From: Nitrosomonas sp.
GTDB taxonomy: Bacteria > Pseudomonadota > Gammaproteobacteria > Burkholderiales > Nitrosomonadaceae
NCBI GenBank assembly: GCA_031316255.1
Contig: JALDQW010000001.1
Location: 620,001-684,000 of the forward strand
Reading direction: 5' to 3'
DNA length: 64,000 nt
Positions 30,214-40,430 of this stretch are shown piece by piece. The position numbers were made by a program, and so were the translations under genes. Each line of letters starts with the position of its first letter. Position 1 is the stretch's first letter. The notes beneath the pieces were generated by a model. It had not been told where the DNA came from. It worked only from the letters and a program-made list of their open reading frames with translations, and ran no database searches.

Positions 30214-30643
30214 AAGCGCCCCTTTTTATTCCTTTTAAAGCGCATCCTGATAAAGATGCACAATGAATAGTAAATTAATTTGTCTAAATAAATCTGTTGA
30301 ATAATTAAGATCCCACTTTTTAAAGTTATTCTGGTTTATGCTTACAGGATTAAGCAATTTGCCCATGGGAATCTACTGCTGCTTTGAACTTGAAGTAATA
30401 CAAATTAAGTGAGTAAAATTTCAGTAAAAATAAAGAATCCTTGCGTGGCGATTCTACCAAGAACAAACCCTGGTTTCCAGCAAATGGTTGTCGCGGTGTT
30501 TCCGTGTTGCGAAAATACCATTTTCTTTTCTTGTTAGCATTAATTATTTTGCTGCTAGACTTACTAAGCACAAATTGAACAATCCATGGCGCGGAATCAT
30601 CTAATGGCCAATACACCACAATCTGACCAAGAAGCATACAGGC
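30214..30643. other. Intergenic DNA between divergent GTPase and DUF502 genes
   Basis: About 430 bp with no supported gene. A minus-strand frame (30350-30637) matches nothing I know and has skewed composition. The region must contain promoters for both flanking genes. Confidence 0.4.
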
Positions 30644-31369
30644 ATGAATGACTCACACTCCAATAATACGCAACACAACGAGCGTTCACCAAATATCGGG
30701 CGGTATGTACTCATTGGCGCATTGACAGTTGCGCCGCTTTGGGTAACCTGGCTGGTTTTTGAGTTTGTGCTGAAAATGCTCGCGCAAATGGGTGAACCAC
30801 TGCTAAGAGGACTGGCACGCGCGGTACGTCCACACTCGGATACGATTGCCAGTTGGCTACTTGATTCGAGCTTCCAACAAGGTGTTGCTGCACTATTGAC
30901 TATTGCTGGCCTTTACGGCGTCGGGCTGCTCGCTTCATTTGTAATCGGTAAAAAAGCGATTGAACTTTTTGAAGATATCCTCAACCGTTTGCCCCTGGTT
31001 CAGACAATTTACGGCGCCACCAAACGTCTTCTCAATACCCTTAGCCACCCCCCCGTTACCGGGCGCAGAGTGGTACTGATCAGCTTTCCTTCCTCTGAGA
31101 TGAAAGCCATTGGCTTTATCACAAAAATCATGCATGATACTAAAACCGGTGAAAAACTGGCGGCGGTCTATGTCCCTACCTCACCCAACCCAACTTCGGG
31201 CTACATTGAAATTGTACCGATTAAAGATGTTGTGATGACCGACTGGAGCACGGAAGAAGCCATGACATTCGTGGTAACCGGCGGAACCAATGCACCTGAG
31301 AACATAAATTTCTCAAATCCCCAGAACCCGCAAGAAATCATACAGGATACAAAAAAAGAAACCTGTTAG
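30644..31369 (+). CDS. DUF502 family membrane protein
   Basis: A 241-aa inner-membrane protein. Two predicted helices are at about residues 21-46 (GRYVLIGALTVAPLWVTWLV) and 84-106 (VAALLTIAGLYGVGLLASFV). A soluble domain follows with the family motifs LPLVQTIYGATKRLL, VVLISFPS, VYVPTSPNPTSGY and DVVMTDWSTEEAM. These are diagnostic of DUF502, whose function is unknown. It is divergent from the dynamin-like GTPase. Confidence 0.9.
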   Translation: MNDSHSNNTQHNERSPNIGRYVLIGALTVAPLWVTWLVFEFVLKMLAQMGEPLLRGLARAVRPHSDTIASWLLDSSFQQGVAALLTIAGLYGVGLLASFVIGKKAIELFEDILNRLPLVQTIYGATKRLLNTLSHPPVTGRRVVLISFPSSEMKAIGFITKIMHDTKTGEKLAAVYVPTSPNPTSGYIEIVPIKDVVMTDWSTEEAMTFVVTGGTNAPENINFSNPQNPQEIIQDTKKETC

Positions 31370-31492
31370 CTATCCTTCTTCAAAGCTGATATGGATAACT
31401 TTGACAGGTACGCAGAGGTCAATGCACAGGCGCTGTATAAAACGCATAGAAAGAAAATATTTTGTGAATTCTGATCTGTTGATAGAATCCTG

Positions 31493-31987
31493 CTACTTTC
31501 TGCCACAAATATGTTCAAGCAATCCCTGACTGGCTTCTTCAATCATATCCAGCACCATTTCAAACCCCTGATCACCGCCAAAATAAGGATCGGCCACTTC
31601 CTGATCGCTGTAGATTCCTTTGCTATAGCGCATCAGCAATTCAATTTTGTTGCTATACGGCTGCGGACAACGTTGTTTCAATAATTCAAGATTTTCATTG
31701 TCCATCGCCAGAATGTAGTCGAAATGAACAAAATCATCAGAAACAACTTTACGGGCACGCAGATCGTTCATGTTATAACCGCGCTTCAAGGCCATACTTT
31801 GCGCACGGCGGTCTGGTGGCTCGCCAATATGATAGGCATGTGTTCCAGCCGAATCTACAAAAATTTCATCTTCAAGTCCTGATTTCAGTACCGTTTGCTT
31901 AAAAACAGCATCTGCAGTAGGCGATCGGCAAATATTGCCCATGCAGACAAAAAGCACCTTGGTTTTTTTATTTTGATATAAATTCAT
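31493..31987 (-). CDS. Low molecular weight protein-tyrosine phosphatase
   Basis: A 164-aa phosphatase with the signature loop VCMGNICRS (catalytic Cys15 to Arg21) and the DPYFGG acid loop near residue 131, which supplies the general acid Asp. Length is typical. In bacteria these enzymes often act on tyrosine kinases of polysaccharide export, but no such genes are nearby. It lies between DUF502 (convergent) and lysC (divergent). Confidence 0.95.
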   Translation of the reverse strand: MNLYQNKKTKVLFVCMGNICRSPTADAVFKQTVLKSGLEDEIFVDSAGTHAYHIGEPPDRRAQSMALKRGYNMNDLRARKVVSDDFVHFDYILAMDNENLELLKQRCPQPYSNKIELLMRYSKGIYSDQEVADPYFGGDQGFEMVLDMIEEASQGLLEHICGRK

Positions 31988-32239
31988 AGGATTGCCAATG
32001 TAACTTGTTTTGTTCCAGATAAATGGAGATTATACAGTTTTATATGCTCAGCAAACAGACTGGCAATCCAGTCATAACAGCGGGAAGCCCTGTTTTCGGA
32101 TCAATCAATAAATTTTTTCGCATACACACTGCATATCCGATTAACTGACAACTCATATTAGTGTTCTAACACAGAAAGGTGTAGAATTGCAGCTTTTTTA
32201 ATTACGGTGAGTTCATCCGTAAGAATGGATCATTAATCA

Positions 32240-33469
32240 GTGGCTTTTTACGTTCAGAAATACGGCGGCACCTCGGTCGGAAGCACCGAACGCATCAAGA
32301 ATGTTGCTCGCAGGGTGGCCAGGTTCCATGCTCAGGGCCACCAAATTATCGTGGTTGTTTCGGCCATGAGCGGAGAAACAAATCGACTCATTGCATTGGC
32401 CCGGGAAGTGCAAGAAAATCCTGATCCACGCGAACTGGATGTCATGGTATCTACGGGAGAGCAGGTCTCTATCGCGTTGTTGTCAATGGCGTTAAAAGAA
32501 CTGAACGTTAAGGCAAAAAGCTATACTGGATTCCAGGTAAAAATACTGACCGACAATGCCTTCACCAAAGCACGCATACTCAACATCGATGCGAACAAAA
32601 TTCAAGCTGATCTTAATGATGGACATGTTGTAATTGTTGCCGGATTTCAGGGTGTGGATGAAAACGACAATATCACAACGCTGGGGCGGGGCGGTTCAGA
32701 TACGACCGGTGTCGCGCTGGCTGCTGCATTAAAAGCAGATGAATGCCAGATATACACCGATGTTGACGGCATCTATACAACCGATCCACGTGTCGTGCCC
32801 GAGGCCAGACGTCTCAGCAGCATTACCTTTGAAGAAATGCTTGAAATGGCAAGCTTGGGTTCAAAAGTTTTGCAACTCAGATCGGTGGAGTTTGCAGGCA
32901 AGTACAAAGTCAAGTTAAGAGTTTTATCCAGCTTTGAAGATGAAGGACAAGGCACGCTGATTACTTTTGAGGAAAACAGAGATATGGAGCAGGCTGTAAT
33001 TTCAGGCATTGCATTTAATCGAGATGAAGCAAAAATTACCGTTTTAGGCGTACCTGACCACCCCGGTATTGCCTACCAAATCCTAGGGCCCGTGGCGGAC
33101 GCAAATATCGATGTGGACATGATTATTCAAAACGTCAGTCATGATGATCTGACAGATTTCTCGTTTACAGTCCATCGTAACGAATTTAATAACACAATGA
33201 ACATCATTCGAGAAAAGATTCAGCCGCATATTGGCGCACGAGATGTTATTGGGGGCGATAGAATTGCAAAAGTTTCTGTTGTGGGTGTCGGTATGCGTTC
33301 ACACGCAGGCATTGCCAGTAAAATGTTCCGCGTGCTGGCCGAAGAGGGGATCAATATTCAGATGATCGCCACCTCCGAGATCAAAGTTTCTGTAGTTGTA
33401 GATGAAAAATATATGGAACTAGCAGTACGTGTTTTACACAAAGCATTCGACTTGGAGCAAACGCTATAA
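32240..33469 (+). CDS. lysC: Aspartate kinase
   Basis: First enzyme of the aspartate pathway to lysine, threonine and methionine. The 409-aa protein has the catalytic N-terminal block [43 protein letters not shown] and [20 protein letters not shown]. Two ACT regulatory domains at about 265-400 follow ([33 protein letters not shown]), as in class-alpha feedback-sensitive enzymes. The GTG start at 32240 places the KYGG motif at residue 7, as in relatives. tRNA-Ser follows 74 bp after the stop. Confidence 0.96.
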   Translation: MAFYVQKYGGTSVGSTERIKNVARRVARFHAQGHQIIVVVSAMSGETNRLIALAREVQENPDPRELDVMVSTGEQVSIALLSMALKELNVKAKSYTGFQVKILTDNAFTKARILNIDANKIQADLNDGHVVIVAGFQGVDENDNITTLGRGGSDTTGVALAAALKADECQIYTDVDGIYTTDPRVVPEARRLSSITFEEMLEMASLGSKVLQLRSVEFAGKYKVKLRVLSSFEDEGQGTLITFEENRDMEQAVISGIAFNRDEAKITVLGVPDHPGIAYQILGPVADANIDVDMIIQNVSHDDLTDFSFTVHRNEFNNTMNIIREKIQPHIGARDVIGGDRIAKVSVVGVGMRSHAGIASKMFRVLAEEGINIQMIATSEIKVSVVVDEKYMELAVRVLHKAFDLEQTL

Positions 33470-33497
33470 TTTCCCAATAACAGCTTAAAAACAACAT

Positions 33498-33526
33498 TTG
33501 ACCAGGATAGCATTACCGATTATCCT
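33498..33526 (+). promoter_or_regulatory. Sigma-70 promoter for tRNA-Ser
   Basis: TTGACC at 33498-33503, a 17-bp spacer, and TATCCT at 33521-33526. The tRNA begins 18 bp after the -10 box. Confidence 0.8.
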
Positions 33527-33543
33527 GTCTGCATAGTAACTTC

Positions 33544-33636
33544 GGAGAGATGGCCGAGCGGCTGAAGGCGCTCCCCTGCTAAGGGAGTATGGGGTTTATA
33601 GCCTCATCGAGGGTTCGAATCCCTCTCTCTCCGCCA
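33544..33636 (+). tRNA. tRNA-Ser(GCT)
   Basis: 93 bases with the long variable arm of serine tRNAs. The acceptor stem GGAGAGA pairs with TCTCTCC, then G and an encoded CCA. The anticodon loop CTGCTAA gives GCT, reading AGC/AGU. The T-arm GGTTCGAATCC is intact. Serine tRNA genes are common integration sites, and an integrase relic lies about 135 bp downstream. Confidence 0.97.
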
Positions 33637-33770
33637 TCACTGAATCCAGCAAAGTCCAAAGAAGTAAAAATAACCCAATAAAACAAATAATTTATCAAAA
33701 AGATTCCCCGAGCAGTCTTATAAAATCGACTGCCATTCAGCTTTTAGGGAAAGACGGAAGATGAGACTGG

Positions 33771-33923
33771 GTGGCAAGAGAGATCAGAAAACTAAAAGCG
33801 GAGCAAATTAACGCATTACCGCCAGGTACACATTCAGATGGCAACAATCTGATCGGCCGTCTTATCCGGATGACCTTCGGAAACAAATTCAGAAGCGAAC
33901 AGAAAACTTCTGTTTTGCGATGA
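33771..33923 (+). pseudogene. Tyrosine integrase N-terminal relic
   Basis: A GTG-initiated 50-codon frame gives REIRKLKAEQINALPPGTHS followed by DGNNL. This matches the start of island integrases (RKL, then A..I..L..G...SDG.GL), but the frame then becomes unrelated and stops. It lies behind the tRNA-Ser gene in the usual position and orientation of a P4-type integrase, so it probably marks an old island insertion. No direct repeat of the tRNA 3' end was seen in the window. Confidence 0.5.
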
Positions 33924-34041
33924 AATAATAGAAAGACAAGACGGATTCATTGAAATCTCCTGATGTTAAATAAATATAGTTCTAACAGAGAAGCATCTTA
34001 ATGCTGACCAGGTTGAATTTTAGGTTAACACCGTCGAGTTT

Positions 34042-37000
34042 CTAATGCTTTCTGCACAGTTCCCATTCCTTTGCTAGCGCATAAAGCGCTGGAATGACGA
34101 TCAGAGTCAGCAATGTGGATGACACCATGCCGCCAACCATAGGTGCGGCTATGCGCCGCATGACTTCCGATCCAGTACCTGAGCTCCACATGATCGGTAA
34201 TAATCCGGCAATAATGGCGACAACGGTCATTATTTTCGGCCTTACACGCTCGACAGCGCCTTCCATGACGGCAGCATATAGTTCTGATATCGACGGCTTT
34301 TTGCTGTCGAGGACACATCGCGATCGAGTCTTTTTCCAAGCTTGGTCAAGGTAAACTAACATGATCACGCCTGTTTCAGCGGCCACGCCAATCAGTGCAA
34401 TAAAACCCACACCAACGGCAACACTGAGATTGTAACCAAGCAACCATATAAGCCAGATTCCACCTACCAGGGCAAAAGGTACCGAAAGCATGACAATCAA
34501 CGTTTCAGTCAATCGTCTGAAATTAAGATAGAGCAGCAGGAAAATAATAACCAAAGTAAATGGGATAACCAGCTTCAATTTTTCCTTGGCGCGTTGCATG
34601 TACTCGAACTGACCGCTCCAGGTGGCATAATAACCCGGTGGGAATTTGATGTATTCATTAACCGCCTGTTGCGCTTCAGCAACATAACTGTCGATGTCGC
34701 GGTCACGAATATCAACGAAAATATAGACTGATAATAATGCATTCTCGGTGCGTATGCTCGGTGGTGCCTTGACGGTTTTGATGGTTGCCACCTGGCCAAG
34801 CGGGATAACACCGCCATCTGGCAATGGCACTAGAATGTGTGTGGCCATGGCCAGCGGGTCCTGGCGCAGTTCGCGCGGATAGCGCATACTGACGCCGAAC
34901 CGCTCGCGACCTTCAACGGTGGTAGTGAGCATTTCACCGCCAAGCGCAAGCGAAATGACTTCCAGAAAATCACCGATTTCTAATCCATAACGCGCTAACG
35001 CCAGGCGGTCGGGTTCGATATCGAGATAATAACCGCCGGTTGAGCGTTCCGCATATGCGCTGGTGGTGCCGGGTATTGTTTTAATGATCGATTCAATTTG
35101 TTTGGCGAGTGCTTCGATTTCCTTGAGGTCATTACCAAACACCTTGACGCCAATCGGCGTGCGGATGCCGGTGGCGAGCATATCGATCCGGTTCTTGATC
35201 GGCATGGTCCAGGCATTGCTGACGCCCGGTATCTGGAGTGCGGCATCCATTTCGGCAATCAGTTTGTCAATGGTCATGCCGGAACGCCATTCATTTTCGG
35301 GCCTCAGGTTGATTATGGTTTCAAACATCTCGAGCGGGGCCGGATCGGTCGCGGTATTGGCGCGTCCTGATTTTCCGAGTACCGATTCAACCTCAGGGAA
35401 GCTTTTGATGATTTTATTCTGAGTCTGCATGAGTTCGGCAGCCTGAGTGACGGAAATCGACGGCAGGGTGATCGGCATGTACAGCAGGCTGCCTTCATTC
35501 AAGGTCGGCATGAATTCACCACCCAGTTTCATGGCGGGATAGATCGAGGCGGTCAGTATGACGAGCGCTGTGGTAATCGTCAGTTTTTTCCAGCGCATAA
35601 CCCAGGCGATTATTGGGCGGTAAGCCCATATCAGCATACGATTCACCGGGTTCATTTTTTCCGGCGTGATCCGGCCGCGGATAAACAGCAGCATTAGCAC
35701 CGGTACCAGAGTTATGGATAATATCGCCGCACCGGCCATGGCAAAAGTTTTGGTATAGGCCAGAGGCGCGAACATGCGTCCTTCCTGCGCTTCCAGTGTG
35801 AATACCGGCAGAAACGATACCGTGATGATCAGCAGGCTGAAAAACAATGCCGGACCGACTTCCTTGCAGGCATCAATGACCAGTTGCGTGCGCGGCGCAT
35901 CCGGTGGTGCGCGTTCGAGGTGCTTGTGCGCATTTTCTATCATCACAATGGCGGCATCCACCATGGTGCCGATGGCAATGGCAATACCGCCGAGACTCAT
36001 GATGTTAGAGTTAATACCCATCACATGCATGGCGCCCATCGCAATCAGCATGCCGATCGGCAGCATGATAATGGCGACCAGTGCGCTTCTGACATGCATC
36101 AGAAAAATAATGCAGACCAATGCCACGATGATGCTTTCTTCCAGTAGAACCTGCTTCAGGTTGTCAATTGCGCGTTTAATGAGATCGGAGCGGTCATAGA
36201 TCGTCTCCAATGACACGCCATCTGGCAAGCCGATCGAGATCTCGGCGATTTTGTGTTTCAGATTATCAATCACTTTAAGCGCATTTTCGCCATAGCGCGC
36301 CACAGCGATGCCTGAAACCGCTTCGCCTTCGCCGTTCAGTTCCGCTATTCCTCGCCGTTCATCCGGCACCAGCTCGACGTGCGCGACATCGCGTATCAAA
36401 ACCGGCGTGCCTTCCCGCGCTTTGAGCACCAGATTCTCGATATCGGATATGCCGCGCAAGTAGCCACGCCCGCGAATGATATATTCGGTCTCCGCCATCT
36501 CAATGACGCGGCCGCCAACATCGCGGTTACTGGAACGAATGACTTGCGCCACCCGATTGATTGGAATGCCATAGGATTGCAGTTTATGCGGTTCAATGGT
36601 GATCTGATACGTTTTAACGAATCCGCCCACAGTGGCGACTTCCGCCACGCCCTGCGCCTTGGTGAGTTGATAGCGAATAAACCAGTCCTGGATTGTGCGT
36701 AATTCCTCAAGCGTATGTTGCGCAGACTGCACGATATACTGATACACCCAGCCGACGCCGGTTGCATCCGGGCCCAGCGTTGGCGTAACGCCACTGGGCA
36801 TCTGATTGGAGGCGAAATTGAGATATTCGAGAACCCGCGTTCGCGCCCAGTAAATGTCAGTATCATCTTCAAAAATGACATAGATGAAAGAAGCGCCGAA
36901 AACCGACAGACCGCGCACGACTTTAGATTTTGGCACCGCGAGCATTGCCGTGCTGAGCGGATAGGTGATCTGGTCTTCTACAACCTGCGGGGCCTGTCCT

Positions 37001-37161
37001 GGATATTCGGTGTAGATAATAATCTGCACATCGGAAAGGTCGGGAATCGCATCCAGTGGTGTTTGCTTGACGGCATAGCTGCATATGCCGACGATGATAG
37101 CCGTTGTCAGTAATACCAGAAAAACGTTACGTGCTGACCATTCGATAATTTTGCTCAGCAT
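34042..37161 (-). CDS. cusA: Copper/silver efflux RND pump CusA
   Basis: Inner-membrane pump of the CusCBA tripartite system that exports Cu(I) and Ag(I) from the periplasm across the outer membrane. The product closely follows E. coli CusA: TPLDAIPDLSDVQ, EYPGQAPQVVE, VRGLSVFGASFIYVIFEDDTD, GPDATGVGWVYQY, and LGGIAIAIGTMVDAAIVMIENAHK with RND membrane-domain charges. The three metal-binding methionines are kept, in LLYMP, GMTIDK and RIDMLATG (equivalent to Met573, 623 and 672). That points to Cu/Ag rather than Zn/Co/Cd. I use the ATG at 37161, one base after the cusB stop, giving 1039 aa. An upstream in-frame ATG at 37185 would overlap cusB. Confidence 0.95.
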   Translation of the reverse strand: MLSKIIEWSARNVFLVLLTTAIIVGICSYAVKQTPLDAIPDLSDVQIIIYTEYPGQAPQVVEDQITYPLSTAMLAVPKSKVVRGLSVFGASFIYVIFEDDTDIYWARTRVLEYLNFASNQMPSGVTPTLGPDATGVGWVYQYIVQSAQHTLEELRTIQDWFIRYQLTKAQGVAEVATVGGFVKTYQITIEPHKLQSYGIPINRVAQVIRSSNRDVGGRVIEMAETEYIIRGRGYLRGISDIENLVLKAREGTPVLIRDVAHVELVPDERRGIAELNGEGEAVSGIAVARYGENALKVIDNLKHKIAEISIGLPDGVSLETIYDRSDLIKRAIDNLKQVLLEESIIVALVCIIFLMHVRSALVAIIMLPIGMLIAMGAMHVMGINSNIMSLGGIAIAIGTMVDAAIVMIENAHKHLERAPPDAPRTQLVIDACKEVGPALFFSLLIITVSFLPVFTLEAQEGRMFAPLAYTKTFAMAGAAILSITLVPVLMLLFIRGRITPEKMNPVNRMLIWAYRPIIAWVMRWKKLTITTALVILTASIYPAMKLGGEFMPTLNEGSLLYMPITLPSISVTQAAELMQTQNKIIKSFPEVESVLGKSGRANTATDPAPLEMFETIINLRPENEWRSGMTIDKLIAEMDAALQIPGVSNAWTMPIKNRIDMLATGIRTPIGVKVFGNDLKEIEALAKQIESIIKTIPGTTSAYAERSTGGYYLDIEPDRLALARYGLEIGDFLEVISLALGGEMLTTTVEGRERFGVSMRYPRELRQDPLAMATHILVPLPDGGVIPLGQVATIKTVKAPPSIRTENALLSVYIFVDIRDRDIDSYVAEAQQAVNEYIKFPPGYYATWSGQFEYMQRAKEKLKLVIPFTLVIIFLLLYLNFRRLTETLIVMLSVPFALVGGIWLIWLLGYNLSVAVGVGFIALIGVAAETGVIMLVYLDQAWKKTRSRCVLDSKKPSISELYAAVMEGAVERVRPKIMTVVAIIAGLLPIMWSSGTGSEVMRRIAAPMVGGMVSSTLLTLIVIPALYALAKEWELCRKH

Positions 37162-37162
37162 G

Positions 37163-38749
37163 TCAGTGTCCGCTATGCCCGTCATGTCTGTTTGCGCGGC
37201 TGTTGTCAGTATGCGGGTGTAAATGTTTTATGACATATTCGCCGGGTGCATTTTCGACCAGAACAAAATCCATGGTTTGATCGGGTTTCAGGGATTGCAG
37301 TACAGCAGATTCGGTCACCTTGAAATCCATGATCATCGCTGGCCAACCAAGACTCGTTATCGGATCGTGCGCTATCGTTAATGTCTGGCTTGTCCAGTCA
37401 ATTGATTGAATGATGCCCTTGGCATGGTGCTGTTTGGCTTGAATTTTGGTGGTAGTGTTATGCTCATCAGGTTGGGGACCAGAGGTCGATGGGTTAAATC
37501 CGGAAAATGCGGCTTTGAGATTGCTTTCCGCATCGATCAAAAAGTTTGCTCGCGTCACTACCGCATCGCCCGCTGCAAGTCCTGACAAAACCTCCGTATA
37601 GTCATCGGCCTGCATGCCGGTTTCTACGGTGCGCGGCTCAAACTGGCCGGCGCCGAGTGCGACCAGTACCCGTTTTTGTGCGCCGGTATTCAGTATTGCG
37701 GAATTCGGTATCGCCAACACTTCGTGGGCATCATGCACTGAGGAAAACTCGACCCGTGCGTACATTTCCGGTTTGAGTAATGCGTCTTCATTAGTCAACT
37801 CAATGCGAATCTTGGTGGTTCGGGTCTCGGGTTTGACCGTGGGATAAATGAAAGTAACCTTTCCACTGAAAAGCCTGTCCGGATAGGTGTCAACTTTGAT
37901 TGTCGCGGTTTGTCCTAAATGCACCGTACGCAAATCTTGTTCGAACACTTCTGCGAGCACCCAGACTTGCGATAAATCGGCGATTTCATACAATACTTCA
38001 CCGGGTGTAAACCGTTTTCCCTGGGTCACGTTCTTTTCGATAACAATGCCGTTGACCGCAGCGCGTAAAGGTAAATATGTAAGCGCTTTGCCTTCATGCT
38101 GCAATGGGTGAAGGTCAATTTCTGAGATATCCCAGTTGTACAGTTTCTGCAACGCATTTTTAGCAAGCCGATGCATTCTCGCCTGGACTTCAGGATCGCT
38201 TTCCCGGGACCAGCTAATGCCTTTTGCGGCAGTCAGATATTCATGCTGCGCGGTAATCAGTTCAGGACTGTAGACATCCATCAATACCTCGCCACGCTTG
38301 ATGGACTGCCCGGTCGTATTGACGTATAGCTTCTGTATCCAGCCTTCAAACTTGAGTGTAACAGTATGTAATAACCGTTCGTTTGCCTGTATCGTTGCCA
38401 GAGCCTGAACTTTCCGGCTCATGGTCCGGTAAGCGGCCGATTCGGTTCTGACACCGAGTTTCTGAATTTTTTCAGTGCTGATGTGTACCGCATCACTCTC
38501 AGTAAACGGTTCATCATCTTCATACACTGGAATATAGTCCATTCCCATGGAATCTTTTTTGGGAATTGGCGACGTATCGGGCAATCCCATTGGATTGCGG
38601 TAATACAGGATTTTACGATCTGTTTGCGCCGTTTTGTCTGTACCGGTAGTGGGTGTTAACTGTGCGGAACTGCCCCACCAGTATCCTGTTGCAAGCGCAG
38701 TAATAATCAACAGGATAACGACAAGCAACTGATTAGTTGTTTTCATCAT
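37163..38749 (-). CDS. cusB: Copper/silver efflux periplasmic adaptor CusB with fused CusF-like domain
   Basis: Membrane-fusion adaptor of the Cus pump, anchored by an N-terminal hydrophobic segment (LLVVILLIITALATGYWW). Next is a heavy-metal-binding short domain (YYRNPMG.......KKDSMGMDYIPVY), then the barrel-sandwich lipoyl region and the HlyD-type beta-barrel. The last about 80 residues form a CusF-like copper chaperone domain (IIQSIDWTSQTLTIAHDPI, GWPAMIMDFKV) ending in a His-rich tail. In E. coli CusF is a separate protein. Start: the ATG at 38749 has a GGAG ribosome site, and overlaps the cusC stop by 17 bp. A longer frame from 38830 lies inside cusC. Confidence 0.93.
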   Translation of the reverse strand: MMKTTNQLLVVILLIITALATGYWWGSSAQLTPTTGTDKTAQTDRKILYYRNPMGLPDTSPIPKKDSMGMDYIPVYEDDEPFTESDAVHISTEKIQKLGVRTESAAYRTMSRKVQALATIQANERLLHTVTLKFEGWIQKLYVNTTGQSIKRGEVLMDVYSPELITAQHEYLTAAKGISWSRESDPEVQARMHRLAKNALQKLYNWDISEIDLHPLQHEGKALTYLPLRAAVNGIVIEKNVTQGKRFTPGEVLYEIADLSQVWVLAEVFEQDLRTVHLGQTATIKVDTYPDRLFSGKVTFIYPTVKPETRTTKIRIELTNEDALLKPEMYARVEFSSVHDAHEVLAIPNSAILNTGAQKRVLVALGAGQFEPRTVETGMQADDYTEVLSGLAAGDAVVTRANFLIDAESNLKAAFSGFNPSTSGPQPDEHNTTTKIQAKQHHAKGIIQSIDWTSQTLTIAHDPITSLGWPAMIMDFKVTESAVLQSLKPDQTMDFVLVENAPGEYVIKHLHPHTDNSRANRHDGHSGH

Positions 38750-40115
38750 GTTCTCCGCTGGCTGTCGGTTTATTGGGGAGACTGCCCGTGATGAAATCAA
38801 TTTCTGCAAGTGCTTTGTTATAGTTTGCAACTGCCGTAATCAAGTTGATTTCATATTCAAATACGACCATCTGGCTATCGAGCAAGGTAAGAAAGTCGAC
38901 ACGATTGACCTGATAGGCTGCCAGTGCGGATTCTACGGTGAGCAACGCTTGAGGCAGAATGGCGGTCTGGTAAAGCCGTATTGACTTCATATTTTGATCT
39001 GCTGTGGCAAGTTGTTGACGTAATCCGGCGGTAATTTCATTACGCTGAGCCTGATATAGATTGATGGCTTGATCACGTAGGGCCAGCGATTCGGCGATAC
39101 GTGGCGCAAGTTTGCTGTCACGCCAAACCGGCAAATTGATCGCGACACTGAAGCTGACCATATCCGGACGGCCGATACCATCCGGCATCGCATTACGTTG
39201 CCCGTAGGAAAGCCGTACATCAAGGTCCGGGTAATAATTCCTACGCGCCAAATCAACTTCCTTTTCGGTACGCGCGATAATGCTTTGTAATGCTTTGAGC
39301 TGCGGACGTTGTTCAAAAGCGGTTTCAAACAGTGATTCCTGGTTTAAAAGTGTTTCATGCAATTGTGGTGAACCGATTTTGGGGATACCAGTTAAATCAC
39401 TGCGCCCAAGCGCGCGAACCAGTTCAGATTCGATTGAAGACAGTTCACGTCCCAACCTGAGCAGTTCATCCTGCATTCTGGATATTTGCGTCTGTGCTTT
39501 CAAGACGTCAGCCTGACTTCCCATGCCAAGTGTATAGTGGTCTTCGGCGATATGAAGAAAATCCTCGAGTATTGATTTGTTTTTTTCGACCAGCCGGATT
39601 GTTGCATGCGTTAGACCCAGATCATAATAGGCAATTTTTAGCGAACGTATGACGCGATTAACGGTTTCCTCGTATCCGTATTCTATACTTTGCGCATCAC
39701 GGGTTGCGACATCCCTGCGCAAACCGCGCTTGCCGGGAAATGGCAAGCGCTGGGAAAGGCCAATCATTTTCATGGTCATATCGTCTCGATTGAAAGGCGA
39801 TGACGCCAGCGGCAGATTAATGACGCCAGCCTCGAGCATGGGATCATCCAGTGCGCCAGCAGGTGCTATGCGTTGCCGGGCTGCATCCTGTTCCCGTTGG
39901 GCGGCAATAATTTCAGGATTATTCTCAAGTGCTTCCGTGATGAGTATGGATAGAATCGAAACGTTATCGCTGTTATCAACCGTGAAAACGTTCGGTTTTG
40001 ATTCCGATGCCATTTGTGTTTGGCTGATCACGTTGCGGTCATAAGTTTCCCCATACACAGGTATCGGGAGGATGATCGCAGTGAATGCGACGATTATAGT
40101 TAAGTTGGTCTTCAT
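38733..40115 (-). CDS. cusC: Outer-membrane efflux protein CusC (TolC family)
   Basis: A 460-aa TolC-type outer membrane channel. It has a signal peptide (TIIVAFTAIILPIPVYG), then the two OEP repeats: NPEIIAAQREQDAARQRI, LSQRLPFPGKRGLR (metal-efflux OEP signature), LGMGSQADVLKAQTQI and ALAAYQVNRVDFLTLLDSQ. It is first of cusCBA and overlaps cusB. No lipoprotein cysteine is visible at the N-terminus, unlike E. coli CusC. No adjacent CusRS two-component system was found. Confidence 0.93.
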   Translation of the reverse strand: MKTNLTIIVAFTAIILPIPVYGETYDRNVISQTQMASESKPNVFTVDNSDNVSILSILITEALENNPEIIAAQREQDAARQRIAPAGALDDPMLEAGVINLPLASSPFNRDDMTMKMIGLSQRLPFPGKRGLRRDVATRDAQSIEYGYEETVNRVIRSLKIAYYDLGLTHATIRLVEKNKSILEDFLHIAEDHYTLGMGSQADVLKAQTQISRMQDELLRLGRELSSIESELVRALGRSDLTGIPKIGSPQLHETLLNQESLFETAFEQRPQLKALQSIIARTEKEVDLARRNYYPDLDVRLSYGQRNAMPDGIGRPDMVSFSVAINLPVWRDSKLAPRIAESLALRDQAINLYQAQRNEITAGLRQQLATADQNMKSIRLYQTAILPQALLTVESALAAYQVNRVDFLTLLDSQMVVFEYEINLITAVANYNKALAEIDFITGSLPNKPTASGEHDENN

Positions 40116-40430
40116 ATCATTCCCAGTTCTTGATTTTTGATAGCATACTCAGTTGTAACGCTACTCAACATCGAATCGAATGTGCTGTTATGGCATTATG
40201 GCAAACGGAATGGCAAATCGGTGTGCAAACTGCTGACAAAACGAAGTTATCTCGAATGTCTCAGTATCACAGCAACAGCAACTTCCGAAGTCAGATAGAC
40301 AGAATATGTCTTGTGGTATAGCAATAACACCAGAGTGCTACCGAATGATTGGGTAATGACACTTAATAGCTACTCCATATCTCGATAATTATCCTCTCTG
40401 CTTGAAATATGGCAGAATGGAACGCGATAA
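40116..40430. other. Intergenic DNA upstream of cusC
   Basis: No gene. It holds a repeated ATGGCA(AA) motif listed separately, and presumably the cus promoter. No copper-type palindromic box was recognised. Confidence 0.4.
40190..40215. promoter_or_regulatory. Triple ATGGCA repeat upstream of cusC
   Basis: ATGGCA occurs at 40190-40195, 40198-40203 and 40210-40215, the last two as ATGGCAAA separated by 12 bp start to start. It lies 75 bp upstream of the cusC start in a gene-free stretch. It could be an operator or chance. Confidence 0.3.

Noticed and set aside
30350..30637. A 95-aa minus-strand open frame between the GTPase and DUF502 genes.
   Set aside because: It has no recognised family or signal, and the region must hold two promoters. 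It is probably chance.
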